Shown here one piece after another: positions 17,751-26,344 of a stretch of DNA of 64,000 nucleotides. Origin of the DNA: Novosphingobium pokkalii (lineage in GTDB: Bacteria; Pseudomonadota; Alphaproteobacteria; Sphingomonadales; Sphingomonadaceae); the NCBI RefSeq assembly GCF_014652855.1, contig NZ_BMZP01000014.1:30586-94585 (forward strand). Direction: 5' to 3'. The notes under the pieces are model-generated. The model had not been told where the DNA came from, made no database searches, and worked only from the letters and a program-made list of their open reading frames with translations. Made by a program: the position numbers and the translations under genes. Position 1 is the first letter of the stretch; every line of letters starts with the position of its first letter.

Positions 17751-18656
17751 ATGCCAGCCGCCACCCAGAGCAGCTTTGGCGCCAACGGCACCTGGCAGGA
17801 CATTGCCGCCACCCTACCCGCTGCGGCGAATGCCGACGTGTTGTTGCAGAACATCGGCCAGCAGCCGGTGAAAGTGTGCTTTGGCGGCTCGGCCGCCCCT
17901 GCCAGCGACCTGGCCGGCGTGACCGTCTATCGCCAGGGCACGATTGTGGGCAATGCCGCCAACGTGTGGGTGCGATCGCCCGGCGGCACCAGCCTGGCCG
18001 TGACAGTGGGCCATTCGGGCGGGGTTTCGGGCAACGTGGCAAGCCTCGGCAACGTGGCGGCCGGCGCGACCGACAGCGGCAATCCCGTGAAGATCGGCGG
18101 CGTCTACAACGCCACGCAGCCTACCCTTTCCGACGGGCAGCGCGGCAATCTGGTGCTTTCCGCGCGCGGCGAAGTGCTGACGGCAATCGGCAGCCTGGGC
18201 AACATGGCCAGCGTGGTGACGGGCGTGGGCGCCGATGCCAGCGGCAGCGTCAACGGCCTCAACGTCTATGCCCGGCCGGGCGTGTTCAACGGCACCACCT
18301 GGGACCGCGCCAAGAAGCCGGTGAGCACCACGCGCCTGCTGTCGTCCGCCGCCACCACCAATGCCACCAGCGTGAAGACCAGCATGGCCGACCTGTTCCG
18401 CCTGCGCGGCTACAACGCCAGCACCTCGGCCCGCTATCTCAAGCTCTACAACAAGGCCAGCGCGCCGACCGTGGGCACCGACACCCCGGTGGCGACCTAC
18501 TACCTGCCGCCGTCGAGCCCGTTCGAGATCGCGTTCGATACGCCGCTCTACTTCAGCACCGGCCTGAGCTTTGCACTGACCGGCGTGGCGGTGGACAGCG
18601 ATACCACGGCGATCGCGGCCGGTGACATCCTCTGCCTCAACATCCACTACGCCTGA
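17751..18656 (+). CDS. Phage beta-rich structural protein of unknown role
   Basis: A 301-residue protein with strong AAGGAGA ribosome site. It is rich in Gly, Ala, Ser, Thr and Asn and seems all-beta. The N-terminal half (LLQNIGQQPVKVCFGGSAAP) resembles beta-sandwich decoration domains; the C-terminal half (ARYLKLYNKASAPTVGTDTP, then FSTGLSFALTG) looks like a second sandwich often found on phage surface proteins. It lies between cement and tail tube genes, so a head-decoration or head-tail role is likely. I do not recognise the exact family. Confidence 0.65.
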   Translation: MPAATQSSFGANGTWQDIAATLPAAANADVLLQNIGQQPVKVCFGGSAAPASDLAGVTVYRQGTIVGNAANVWVRSPGGTSLAVTVGHSGGVSGNVASLGNVAAGATDSGNPVKIGGVYNATQPTLSDGQRGNLVLSARGEVLTAIGSLGNMASVVTGVGADASGSVNGLNVYARPGVFNGTTWDRAKKPVSTTRLLSSAATTNATSVKTSMADLFRLRGYNASTSARYLKLYNKASAPTVGTDTPVATYYLPPSSPFEIAFDTPLYFSTGLSFALTGVAVDSDTTAIAAGDILCLNIHYA

Positions 18657-18669
18657 AGGAGCACGTTCC

Positions 18670-18837
18670 ATGGCGATCTGGCGCCGCGACGACGACACGC
18701 TGGGCGAACTGTTCGACGATGGACTGGACCTCAAGCCGGGCGAGGACGGCTTCACCCGCTCGCTCGCCCAAGCCCACTTCGGCACCAAGGCCTTCAGCTA
18801 TGTCGGCACGCCCGACTGGCAGGTGCCGAGCGAATAG
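18670..18837 (+). CDS. Very small phage protein
   Basis: A 55-residue acidic N-terminal / neutral C-terminal protein (MAIWRRDDDTLGELFDDG ...) preceded by AAGGAG, 10 bases before the ATG. It follows the previous gene by 13 bases in the same operon. No family is recognised. Position between head and tail genes suggests a minor structural or assembly factor. Confidence 0.55.
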   Translation: MAIWRRDDDTLGELFDDGLDLKPGEDGFTRSLAQAHFGTKAFSYVGTPDWQVPSE

Positions 18838-18848
18838 CCACGCCATCT

Positions 18849-18871
18849 CCCCTTCTCCGCGCGGGAAGGGG
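18849..18871 (+). other. Hairpin before the tail-tube gene
   Basis: The 7-bp stem CCCCTTC / GAAGGGG encloses a GC-rich 9-base loop and lies 32 bases upstream of the tail tubular protein A gene. It has no clean T run. It resembles the hairpin at 11625-11648 and may punctuate or stabilise the phage transcript. Confidence 0.45.
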
Positions 18872-18903
18872 CACGTTTTGCCTGGCAGCAAGGACAAGAG
18901 CCC

Positions 18904-19554
18904 ATGGCCCAACTGATCGACATCTGTAACCGCGCCTTGGCGCAGATTGCCGCCGGGCAGATCGCCGATTTCGCCGAAGGCAGCATCGAGGCGCGCGAAG
19001 CGAACCGCTTTGCCAAGCCGCTGCTGGCCGAACTGGCGGAATGGGCGCCCTGGCCCTGGGCACGGGCGCGCGTGGTGCTGGCCGAAGTGAGCAACGACCG
19101 GCCCGCCGAATGGCTGCATGCCTATGCCGCGCCGACCAACCTGGCGCTGCCGCTGGCGGTGCGCGCGGTGGAGGACGATGCCACTGCGCTGCCGCTGGGC
19201 GGATCATTTCCGTTTCCGGTGCAGGATGCCCTGCCGCTGGCGTTCCTGTTTGAAGGCGGCCGGATCTACAGCAACGTGGCCAATGCCACGCTGGTCTTCG
19301 TGCGCAGCAACGTAAGCGCGGCCGAGTTGCCGCCGCTGGTGGCGCGCGCATTCGAACTGGAACTGGCCGCACGCCTGGCACTGCCGGTGAAGAAGGATGC
19401 CGCCGCCGCGCAAAGCCTGGCACGCGCCGCCGAAATCGCCCGCATGCGCGCCATTGCCGACGAGGCCAACAAGTGCGGCGGGCGCCCAGCGCGCTATGTC
19501 AGCGAAGCGGAACTGGCGCGCGCCGGCCTAGCCTGGCCGGGAGACCTGGCATGA
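18904..19554 (+). CDS. Tail tubular protein A (T7 gp11-like adaptor)
   Basis: Adaptor ring joining portal and nozzle in short-tailed phages. The 216-residue protein has the family start QLIDICNRALAQIAAGQIAD, then NRFAKPLLAELAEWAPWPWA, and a helical C-terminus (LVARAFELELAARLALPV). Length matches gp11-like proteins (about 190-220). Its stop overlaps the next start (ATGA), coupling it to the nozzle gene. Confidence 0.82.
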   Translation: MAQLIDICNRALAQIAAGQIADFAEGSIEAREANRFAKPLLAELAEWAPWPWARARVVLAEVSNDRPAEWLHAYAAPTNLALPLAVRAVEDDATALPLGGSFPFPVQDALPLAFLFEGGRIYSNVANATLVFVRSNVSAAELPPLVARAFELELAARLALPVKKDAAAAQSLARAAEIARMRAIADEANKCGGRPARYVSEAELARAGLAWPGDLA

Positions 19555-20201
19555 TGGGCGCGCGCACGGCCCAGGCCAATTTCTGCCGCGGCGAACTGGG
19601 GCCGCAGCTCTATGGCCGGTTCGACGTGGACGCCTGGGGCACCGCCCTGCGCAAGGCGCGCAATGTCATCGTGCTGAAGTACGGCGGCATTGCCAAGCGG
19701 CCGGGCACCGAACTGGTGGCCGAAGTGCTCGATCCCACGCAGCCGGTGCGGCTGGTGCCATTCCAGTTCTCGCTGAGCCAGACCTATGCGCTGGAAATGG
19801 GCCAGGGCTACATGAGCCCCTGCGCCGGTGGCGGCCGCATCCTGGAAGAGGAGCTGGCGATCACGGCGATCAGCAATGCCACGCAGGCGCTGGTGGAAGT
19901 GGCCTATCACGGGTTTGCCGTGGGCGACCGGTTCTACATCAGCGGGTGCGCCGGTGCGATGGGCGTCTTGCTCAACGGCCGCGCCTGGACGGTGGTGGCA
20001 GTGGTGGATGCCAGCCATTTCCGCATCGATGCCGATACCAGCACGGTGGAGGCCTTTGCCGGCTGCATCGGCGGCACCACCCGCAGCGCGCCGCCGGTTG
20101 CGCCGGTCGCGCCGGTCGTGCCGCCGGTGACGCCCGCGCCGACACCCCCGGCAATCTATTACGGCGGCTCCGGCCGATTTGGTGGAAGGGCTCTGGACTG
20201 A
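19551..20201 (+). CDS. Tail nozzle (T7 gp12-like), N-terminal fragment gene
   Basis: A 216-residue protein equal to the first quarter of podoviral tail tubular protein B: GELGPQLYGRFDVDAWGTAL, KRPGTELVAEV, RLVPFQFSLSQTYALEMGQ, and a VAYHGFAVGDRFYISG module. It ends in a Pro/Val/Ala-rich linker (PVAPVVPPVTPAPTPP) and a TGA that overlaps the ATG of the next gene, which continues the same protein family. In related phages the two parts are usually one chain of about 800 residues. This is a split or frameshifted gene; no obvious slippery heptamer lies before the stop. Confidence 0.75.
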   Translation: MMGARTAQANFCRGELGPQLYGRFDVDAWGTALRKARNVIVLKYGGIAKRPGTELVAEVLDPTQPVRLVPFQFSLSQTYALEMGQGYMSPCAGGGRILEEELAITAISNATQALVEVAYHGFAVGDRFYISGCAGAMGVLLNGRAWTVVAVVDASHFRIDADTSTVEAFAGCIGGTTRSAPPVAPVAPVVPPVTPAPTPPAIYYGGSGRFGGRALD

Positions 20202-22009
20202 TGGGTGGCGCACGCATCTACAAGGTGGGTTCCCCCTACAACGGGGTGGAGCTGGCCGAACTCGATTTCGAGCAAACCGCCGATACGATGTATCTGGCCC
20301 ATATCGACCACGCGCCGGCCAAGCTGGTGCGCGCCGGGCACACCGACTGGACCTTTCGCCCCGTGGCCTTTGCGCCGACGGTGGCAGCGCCGGCCGGTTG
20401 CTATGCCTTTGCCACGGTGGCCAACACCGACAGCAGCAACGGCAACGCAGCTTATTTCCCGCAGGCAGCCAGCTATTGCGTGACGGCCGTGGATGATGAC
20501 ACCGGCATGGAAAGCCGCGCCAGCAGTGCATCCACCGCCACCAACGACCTGACCCTCAAGCGCAATTTCAACACGATCAACTGGACCGCCGTGCCCGGCG
20601 CGACGCGCTACAACGTCTACAAGGCCGACAATTCCCAGTTCTTCGGCTATATCGGCACAACGCAGAGCACGACGTTCCGCGACGACAACATCGCCCCCGG
20701 GCTCGATCGCGCGCCGCCTCAGGCCGCCAATCCCTTTGCCGGGGTCAATGACTATCCCTCCACCGTCACGCTGTTCGAGCAGCGGGCGATCTGGGCGCGC
20801 ACGCGCAATGTGCCGCACGGCATCTGGGCCACGCGCAGCGGCCAGTTGGAGAACATGGACCGTTCGCGGCCGTTGCGGGCCGATGATTCCATGGCGTTCA
20901 CCATCGTGGCCGGCCGCGTCAACTCGGTGAACCAGTTGGTGACCACCACCAGCCTGCTGGCGCTGACTTCTGACAGCGTGTTTCATATCGACGGTGATGG
21001 CTCGGGCGGCGTGCTCGATGCCACGCGCGCGCCGGCGACGCGACGGCAGATCGGGCGCGGTTCGTCTCGCCTGGGGCCGCTGGTGATCGACAACGTGGTG
21101 TTCTATCAGCCCAGCGTGGGCCGCACCGTGCGCACGATCGGCTATGACTTCACGATCGACGGCCTCAAATCCAACGATGTCTCGATCTTTTCGCCGCATT
21201 TCTTTGACGGGATGGGCATCGTTTCGTGGTGCTATGCCCAGGAACCGCGCAGCGTGATCTGGGCGGTGCGCGACGACGGCAAGCTGGCCTGCTTCACCTG
21301 GGAGCAGGAGCAGAACGTGTGGGGCTGGACCCTGTGCGAAACCGACGGAAAAGTGCTGTCGGTCTGCGCCATTGCCGAAGATGGCGAGGACCGGGTCTAC
21401 CTGGTGGTGGAGCGCGACATCGCCGGCGTCACTCGCCGGTTCGTGGAACGCATGGCAAGCCACGCCTGGTCCGACGTGCGCGAGGCCTGCTACCTCGACT
21501 GCGCGGTGAAGGGATCGTTCGAAGAGCCCCGCACCACGTTTACCGGGCTATGGCATCTGGAGGGCCGCAGCGACATTGCCGGGCTGGTCGACGGCGTGGC
21601 CGTCAGCGGGCTGACCGTTGCCAACGGCACGATCACCTTGCCCAAGGGCATGGGCGGCGCGCGGCAAGTGATCTTCGGCATTCCCTATCAGGTGGACGTG
21701 GAAACGCTGCCGCTGCGCCTTTCGACCAACGCCGGCACCAGCGTCGGCCGGATGTGCCAGGCCGCGCAAGCCGTGCTGACCTTGGCGGACACCCGCCAGA
21801 TCGAGGCCGGGATCGACGCCGACCACCTGTTCCCGGTCAAGTCCCGCAAGGACGAAGCCTGGAACGCGCCCGACGCGCTGATGAGCGGCGAATACCTGGT
21901 CAACCTGGACAACCGCGCGCGCGACGAGTGCGCGATCTGGATCCGCCAGGTGGCGCCGCTGCCGTTCACGCTGCTCGGCGTGGCGATCGATCCGGTGGTG
22001 GGCGGATGA
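20201..22009 (+). CDS. Tail nozzle (T7 gp12-like), C-terminal fragment gene
   Basis: A 602-residue protein continuing the nozzle family: ARIYKVGSPYNGVELAELDF, DTMYLAHIDHAPAKLVR, RAIWARTRNVPHGIWATRSG, and the late HLFPVKSRKDEAWNAPDAL. The ATG overlaps the stop of the N-terminal gene (TGATG) and has its own GGAAGGG about 10 bases upstream, so independent translation is plausible. The frame relation is -1 relative to the first part. Both parts are otherwise intact, and two non-covalent chains could still build the nozzle. Confidence 0.78.
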   Translation: MGGARIYKVGSPYNGVELAELDFEQTADTMYLAHIDHAPAKLVRAGHTDWTFRPVAFAPTVAAPAGCYAFATVANTDSSNGNAAYFPQAASYCVTAVDDDTGMESRASSASTATNDLTLKRNFNTINWTAVPGATRYNVYKADNSQFFGYIGTTQSTTFRDDNIAPGLDRAPPQAANPFAGVNDYPSTVTLFEQRAIWARTRNVPHGIWATRSGQLENMDRSRPLRADDSMAFTIVAGRVNSVNQLVTTTSLLALTSDSVFHIDGDGSGGVLDATRAPATRRQIGRGSSRLGPLVIDNVVFYQPSVGRTVRTIGYDFTIDGLKSNDVSIFSPHFFDGMGIVSWCYAQEPRSVIWAVRDDGKLACFTWEQEQNVWGWTLCETDGKVLSVCAIAEDGEDRVYLVVERDIAGVTRRFVERMASHAWSDVREACYLDCAVKGSFEEPRTTFTGLWHLEGRSDIAGLVDGVAVSGLTVANGTITLPKGMGGARQVIFGIPYQVDVETLPLRLSTNAGTSVGRMCQAAQAVLTLADTRQIEAGIDADHLFPVKSRKDEAWNAPDALMSGEYLVNLDNRARDECAIWIRQVAPLPFTLLGVAIDPVVGG

Positions 22010-22509
22010 TGCCGCCCGACAGCCACGGCGTGGTCATCGTGCCGGCGCAGGCCCGCCATGTAGGCTTCCTGGCCCGGCGCATGCGGGCGATCGACCAAAT
22101 CGAATGCCGCGCCATGGGCCGCGAGCCCAAGGCCGCACTGCGCCACGGCCTGATGGCCTCCACCCGCTGCTGGACCGCGCTGGTCGACGGGCAGCCCCAT
22201 GCGATGTTTGGTGTGGTGGTGGAATCCGCCCTCACCGGGCGGGGGGTGCCCTGGTTTCTGGGCACCGACGCGGTGTGGCGCCATGGGCGCGCGCTGCTGC
22301 GTCTTGGCCCGGCGATCCTGGCGGAAATGCACGATTCAAGCGCCGTGCTGGCCAACCTAGTATCAGCCGACAACGTTCGGGCGATCCGCCTGCTCGAACG
22401 ATGGGGTTTTGCCGTGGAACACGACCACGTGCGTGTGGGAGAGCTGGCCTTTCGCCGGTTTTCCCGACACCGCCCCGCCCTTGCCACCCTGCAACAGGAG
22501 AGACCCTGA
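22006..22509 (+). CDS. GNAT-like phage protein (DUF2833/gp13-type)
   Basis: A 167-residue protein with an acetyltransferase-like fold: FLARRMRAIDQIECRAMG, a central strand pair PHAMFGVVVESALTGRGVPW, and SADNVRAIRLLERWGFAV, the pattern of the final GNAT helix-strand. In podoviruses a related protein sits between nozzle and gp14 genes and is needed for particle assembly. No enzymatic substrate is known. It overlaps the neighbours on both sides by 4 and 1 bases. Confidence 0.72.
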   Translation: MMPPDSHGVVIVPAQARHVGFLARRMRAIDQIECRAMGREPKAALRHGLMASTRCWTALVDGQPHAMFGVVVESALTGRGVPWFLGTDAVWRHGRALLRLGPAILAEMHDSSAVLANLVSADNVRAIRLLERWGFAVEHDHVRVGELAFRRFSRHRPALATLQQERP

Positions 22510-23006
22510 TGTGCGGCCCTGTCCTTCCGATCATTGCCACCGGCCTTGCCGTTGCCGGCCAAGGCATCAGCACGATCAGCGCCATGCACCAGGCGCAATA
22601 CCAGCGCGATGCCGCACTGCGCCAGGCCGCGCTGGAACGCAGCGCGGCGCAGGATGCGCGCGATGAGACCATCCGCGCCGTGCAGGACCAGTATCGCCAG
22701 ATGGCGGCCGAGGAGGGCCGACAGCGCGTGGCGGCCGCAGCCGGCGGCGTGGGCGTCGACTTCGGCACTGCCGCCGATGCTGTGGACAGCACCCGGCTGA
22801 CCGGCGCGGCCCGCATCAGCGATATCGCCGCGCAAGGCGCGCGCGCGGTGCGCCAGGCCGATGCCGGCGCCGCCTTCGCCATGGGCCGGGCCAGCGCCGC
22901 TTCGGCCCAGGGGCAGACCGCCTTGCTGAGCGGGCTGGTCAACATGGGCCAGTCGGTGCTGTCGGGCGCGCGCCAGTATGGCGCAATGCGCGCCCGCATC
23001 GGCTGA
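22509..23006 (+). CDS. Internal virion protein (T7 gp14-like)
   Basis: A 165-residue protein beginning MCGPVLPIIATGLAVAGQGI, with a hydrophobic N-terminus, a long Ala/Gln/Arg-rich helical coiled-coil middle (QAQYQRDAALRQAALERSAA), and Gly-rich VGVDFGTAADAV. T7 gp14 relatives leave the head and form a channel in the outer membrane. It starts at an ATG overlapping the previous stop. The large partner proteins gp15/gp16 found after gp14 in T7 are absent: the spike gene follows at once. Confidence 0.75.
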   Translation: MCGPVLPIIATGLAVAGQGISTISAMHQAQYQRDAALRQAALERSAAQDARDETIRAVQDQYRQMAAEEGRQRVAAAAGGVGVDFGTAADAVDSTRLTGAARISDIAAQGARAVRQADAGAAFAMGRASAASAQGQTALLSGLVNMGQSVLSGARQYGAMRARIG

Positions 23007-23103
23007 CCCAAGCTCCATCCATTCATTCCGACCGTCTGCGCGGCCGCACCGCCCCTCTGCTGGGCGGCGCCTTGCCACGCGCCTTGCAGGGATACCCAAC
23101 TTC

Positions 23104-25230
23104 ATGGCCGTTTCCACTACCAACGCCTATGACGGGCCGTTCAGCGCCAATGGCGTCACGCAATCCTTCCCGTTCACCTTCACCGCGCAGAGCGCCGGCG
23201 ACGTGGCCGTGCTGCTCGACAATCAGCCGATCACCACGGGCTATAGCGTCGAGCTTTACGAAGGCGGCGGCGGCACGGTGACGTTTGCCGTGGCCCCTGG
23301 GCCGGGCAACCTGGTGGTATGGCTCGATCCCGATTTCACGCAGACCACGGCGTTCGAAAACGGATCGGCGTGGCTGGCCGCGCCGGTCAACCTGGCCAAC
23401 GATCGCGCTGCCCTGCGCGACCAGGCGCTGTCGCGTGACCTCAAGCGCTGCATGCGCATCCCGCTGGGCGAAAATGCCGGCACGCTGCCCGCCGCGGCCA
23501 AGCGCAAGGGCAAGTATTTCGCCTTTTCCCCGATCGATGGCACGGCCGTTCTGGCCGACGCGGTGAGCACCGACGCATTGCTGCGGGCCGATATCGCCAG
23601 CACCGACACCAACAAGGGAGCAACCCTGGTGGGCATGCCCGGCGGCGGAACCTTGCAGGACGTGATCGTGCCGCTCACCACGCGCAGCGCACTGGCCAGC
23701 CGCAGCAACCGCGCGACCATGGCCTATCTCCTCGAAACCGGGCGACAGGGCTATTTCTACTGGTCCTCGACCAACCTTGCCACCGCGGTTGCCGCCGATC
23801 CCGCGCAGGCGTTCTACGTGCCGCCCAGCACCGACGGCACTGGCGCGAGCGGGGCCTGGGTGCGGGCCGCCACCCAGCCGGGCGTGGCCAATATCACGTG
23901 GTTTGGTGCCAAGGGCACCGGCGCCGACGATACGGCCGCGCTCCAGGCTGCTTTCCAGTGGCTGAACGCGGCGCAGGGCCGCACGCTGCACGTGCCGGTG
24001 GGCACATTTGCGTTCAGCACCGACTTGCGCGTCCTGCAATACGGTGCGCGCATCCAAGGCGTTGGTGGTGGTCTGTGCCGACTGATGGGCACCAGCAATG
24101 CCCGTATCATCCTGGGCCAAGCCGTTGTTGGCCCGGCCGATGCCAACGGCCTGATCTCCAAGCTGGGCACCAAAGTGCAGGACTGCACACTGACCGGCCT
24201 GTCGATCCAGCCGGCCAGCAACCACGCCGGTGAATGCGTGCTGCTCGACTATGCCGATAACACCTTGATCGAATTGTGCACCATCGGCCCGTTCGGCAAC
24301 GATGGCAGCGCCGTCACGATCGGCGTCAAGACCAACTGGGTGCAGTGGGTCTATATCGACAAGAACCAGATCAACGTGAACGGCGCGTGCATCTGGCTCC
24401 GGCGCCCGACCACCCAGATCGAGAACGAAGACCATTTCCACATCACCCGCAACCAGCTTTACAACGGCAAGGTTCCGCCCGCCAACGGCTTTACCCCTGC
24501 CAATGTGGTGATCGAGGGCGATCCTTCCTGCGGTTATGCCATCTGGGAGTTCGAGCTGCGCGGCAACCATATCGGCAAGTTCATGAGCGGCTCCAACGCC
24601 GCGACAACCATGACCGGCGGACTGCGCCTGGTCGGCACCGATACGAGCGGCGATTTCCGCGCGTTTCACAGCGCCACGATCCGCGACAATTTCTTCGAAT
24701 ATGTCAATTATCCGATCGATTTCAAACGCGGCCTGTCCGGCGCCTATGACACCAGCTCGATCGACTTCTCGGGCAATACGGTGCTCTCTGCCACGTTGGT
24801 GCTGAACGGCACCAGCACCAACAAGAACTCCGCCTCGCTGGAAGCCAACTATTACCTCCAATGCACCACGCTGGTGGATGGATTCCGGTGCTTCTTCAAC
24901 GGATACAACCGCTGGAGCTCGGTCCAGACGCTATCGGTCCAGCCGCTCAGCAGCCATCGCTTTGCCCACAAGCAGGCCACGGGCGGATCGGTGCCGGGCG
25001 TCTACATGGAAGCGCGCGGGACGGCGACGGCCACGGCCGGGACCACTTATCTCGACATCACCCACAATCTTTCGGCCACGCCCACCGATTGCAACGCCAT
25101 GCCGACCAGCTCCGGTTGGACGCCGGGTTTCTGGATCAGCAACATCGGCCCGACCACGTTCCGCGTCAATTTCACCGATCCCGGCGCATCGAAGACGTTC
25201 CGCTGGACCGCCAGCGTGGCCGACGCCTGA
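23104..25230 (+). CDS. Tail spike: T7-fibre N-terminal domain plus pectate-lyase-like beta-helix
   Basis: A 708-residue receptor-binding protein. Residues 1 to about 130 (AYDGPFSANGVTQSFPFTF, GTVTFAVAPGPG, DRAALRDQALSRDLKR) match the particle-attachment domain of T7-like tail fibres. From about residue 260 a pectate-lyase-3 domain begins (WFGAKGTGADDTAALQAAF) and runs as a right-handed beta-helix with repeated N-rich turns, so it probably binds or cuts a surface polysaccharide. The start MAVSTTN follows a 97-base gap with a small GC hairpin and a weak ribosome site. No chaperone gene is apparent. Confidence 0.85.
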   Translation: MAVSTTNAYDGPFSANGVTQSFPFTFTAQSAGDVAVLLDNQPITTGYSVELYEGGGGTVTFAVAPGPGNLVVWLDPDFTQTTAFENGSAWLAAPVNLANDRAALRDQALSRDLKRCMRIPLGENAGTLPAAAKRKGKYFAFSPIDGTAVLADAVSTDALLRADIASTDTNKGATLVGMPGGGTLQDVIVPLTTRSALASRSNRATMAYLLETGRQGYFYWSSTNLATAVAADPAQAFYVPPSTDGTGASGAWVRAATQPGVANITWFGAKGTGADDTAALQAAFQWLNAAQGRTLHVPVGTFAFSTDLRVLQYGARIQGVGGGLCRLMGTSNARIILGQAVVGPADANGLISKLGTKVQDCTLTGLSIQPASNHAGECVLLDYADNTLIELCTIGPFGNDGSAVTIGVKTNWVQWVYIDKNQINVNGACIWLRRPTTQIENEDHFHITRNQLYNGKVPPANGFTPANVVIEGDPSCGYAIWEFELRGNHIGKFMSGSNAATTMTGGLRLVGTDTSGDFRAFHSATIRDNFFEYVNYPIDFKRGLSGAYDTSSIDFSGNTVLSATLVLNGTSTNKNSASLEANYYLQCTTLVDGFRCFFNGYNRWSSVQTLSVQPLSSHRFAHKQATGGSVPGVYMEARGTATATAGTTYLDITHNLSATPTDCNAMPTSSGWTPGFWISNIGPTTFRVNFTDPGASKTFRWTASVADA

Positions 25231-25268
25231 CCCTTCCGGTTTGCCCTGTCATTGGAGGAATGCTGCCC

Positions 25269-25730
25269 ATGATCATCGAAAATCCCGGCTTGATGCCGGC
25301 CATGGTCGCCACCCTTGCCAGCGTGCGTGCCGATCCGGCCTGCACCGACGCCAACACTGGTCTTTACGTGCGCAAGCACCTGGCGGTGGAAGGCCAGGAC
25401 CTGACCGTGGCCGAACTTCTGCCGCCCGACCAGATCGACTGGACCGGGCACGCCGTGGACGCAATGCGTCGGGCGCTGGTGGCGGCCGGCTATGGCCCGC
25501 AAGGCCTGCTGATCGCGCTGGCTGCGCTGCCCGACGGCAGCCACCATCCGGTTCTCACGGCTGACGTCTCGACGCCCGCGGCCGCCGTTACGTATGTGCT
25601 CGACACGCGCAGCGCGGCCGTGTTGCTCTGGGAAGACCTGCCCGCCATCCAGTATCGCGAATGCGCTGATGGCCAGAGCTGGGCGCTGGTCAATCCCATG
25701 CCTGCCGACACCTCAACCGGTGCCGCATGA
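25269..25730 (+). CDS. Phage protein of unknown function next to the spike
   Basis: A 153-residue soluble protein with no recognised family. Two in-frame ATGs follow GGAGG; the second (25269) has proper 10-base spacing and is chosen. It contains helices (MPAMVATLASVRADPACTDA) and a strand-rich C-terminus (AAVTYVLDTRSAAVLLWEDL). Its stop overlaps the next gene (ATGA). A tail-fibre assembly role is possible from position only. Confidence 0.6.
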   Translation: MIIENPGLMPAMVATLASVRADPACTDANTGLYVRKHLAVEGQDLTVAELLPPDQIDWTGHAVDAMRRALVAAGYGPQGLLIALAALPDGSHHPVLTADVSTPAAAVTYVLDTRSAAVLLWEDLPAIQYRECADGQSWALVNPMPADTSTGAA

Positions 25731-25957
25731 CCGCGGCAGAAGATCTGCACCGCGACATCGGACGCATGGAAGGACGGCTCGATGCCATGGAAGACAGCCT
25801 CGACCGCATGGCCGCCACACTGGAACGGATCGATGCCAGACTGGCCAAGATCGAAACACGCGAAAGCGCCAGGCGGGGCGCCTTCGCGGCACTGACCGCG
25901 CTGGCCAGCACACTGTCCGCTCTCGTCGCCTGGGCCGTAAGCGCCTTTTCCCGCTGA
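25727..25957 (+). CDS. Small coiled-coil protein with C-terminal membrane helix
   Basis: A 76-residue protein: a charged heptad region (HRDIGRMEGRLDAMEDSLDR, continuing to about residue 50) followed by one hydrophobic helix (FAALTALASTLSALVAWAV) near the C-terminus. This layout is seen in XhlA-like phage lysis-associated proteins. It overlaps the previous gene by 4 bases and precedes a holin-like gene, so it probably belongs to the lysis module. A 126-base gap without a gene follows. Confidence 0.65.
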   Translation: MTAAEDLHRDIGRMEGRLDAMEDSLDRMAATLERIDARLAKIETRESARRGAFAALTALASTLSALVAWAVSAFSR

Positions 25958-26083
25958 CGGCCAGAGTCGCTCGAGCCGCACACGCTCGATCCGGCCCGGC
26001 CGATACCAAAACCCATCGCATCCCCGGCGGCCGCCAGAACATCGACCGCCGCCGGCTGGTGCCCCTGCCAAGGGACTGCTGCC

Positions 26084-26344
26084 ATGACCAATCAGCCTCC
26101 GCTTGAAATCGACGCTTCACCACGCCCGTACCAGGTGTCCGTGCTGATCCGCCAAGTGCTGCCACCGCTGGTGGCGTTTGCCGTCGGGCGCGGCTGGCTG
26201 GCCAACGACAGCGCCACGCTGGTGGCAGCGCTGGCGGCGATCGCCGTGCCGATCCTGGATGGCCAACGGATCAGCCTGCGCCGGAGCCGCGCCTTGATCC
26301 GCCTGGGGGCGATCGTGCCTGACGACGTGGCAGTGGTGCGATGA
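26084..26344 (+). CDS. Putative phage holin
   Basis: An 86-residue protein with two hydrophobic stretches (RQVLPPLVAFAVGRGWL and TLVAALAAIAVPILDG) and a basic C-terminal part, resembling small putative holins of podoviruses. Holins open the inner membrane at lysis. The stop overlaps the start of the Rz-like gene (ATGA). No endolysin gene lies nearby, which is unusual. Confidence 0.6.
   Translation: MTNQPPLEIDASPRPYQVSVLIRQVLPPLVAFAVGRGWLANDSATLVAALAAIAVPILDGQRISLRRSRALIRLGAIVPDDVAVVR

Noticed and set aside
20175..20203. Programmed -1 frameshift joining the two nozzle pieces
   Set aside because: No X-XXY-YYZ slippery heptamer is in the correct phase before the stop, and the second piece has its own start and ribosome site.
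22978..25230. Diversity-generating retroelement, because BPP-1-type phages carry one
   Set aside because: No reverse transcriptase gene or template/variable repeat pair is visible, and the spike ends in a beta-helix rather than a C-type-lectin variable domain.
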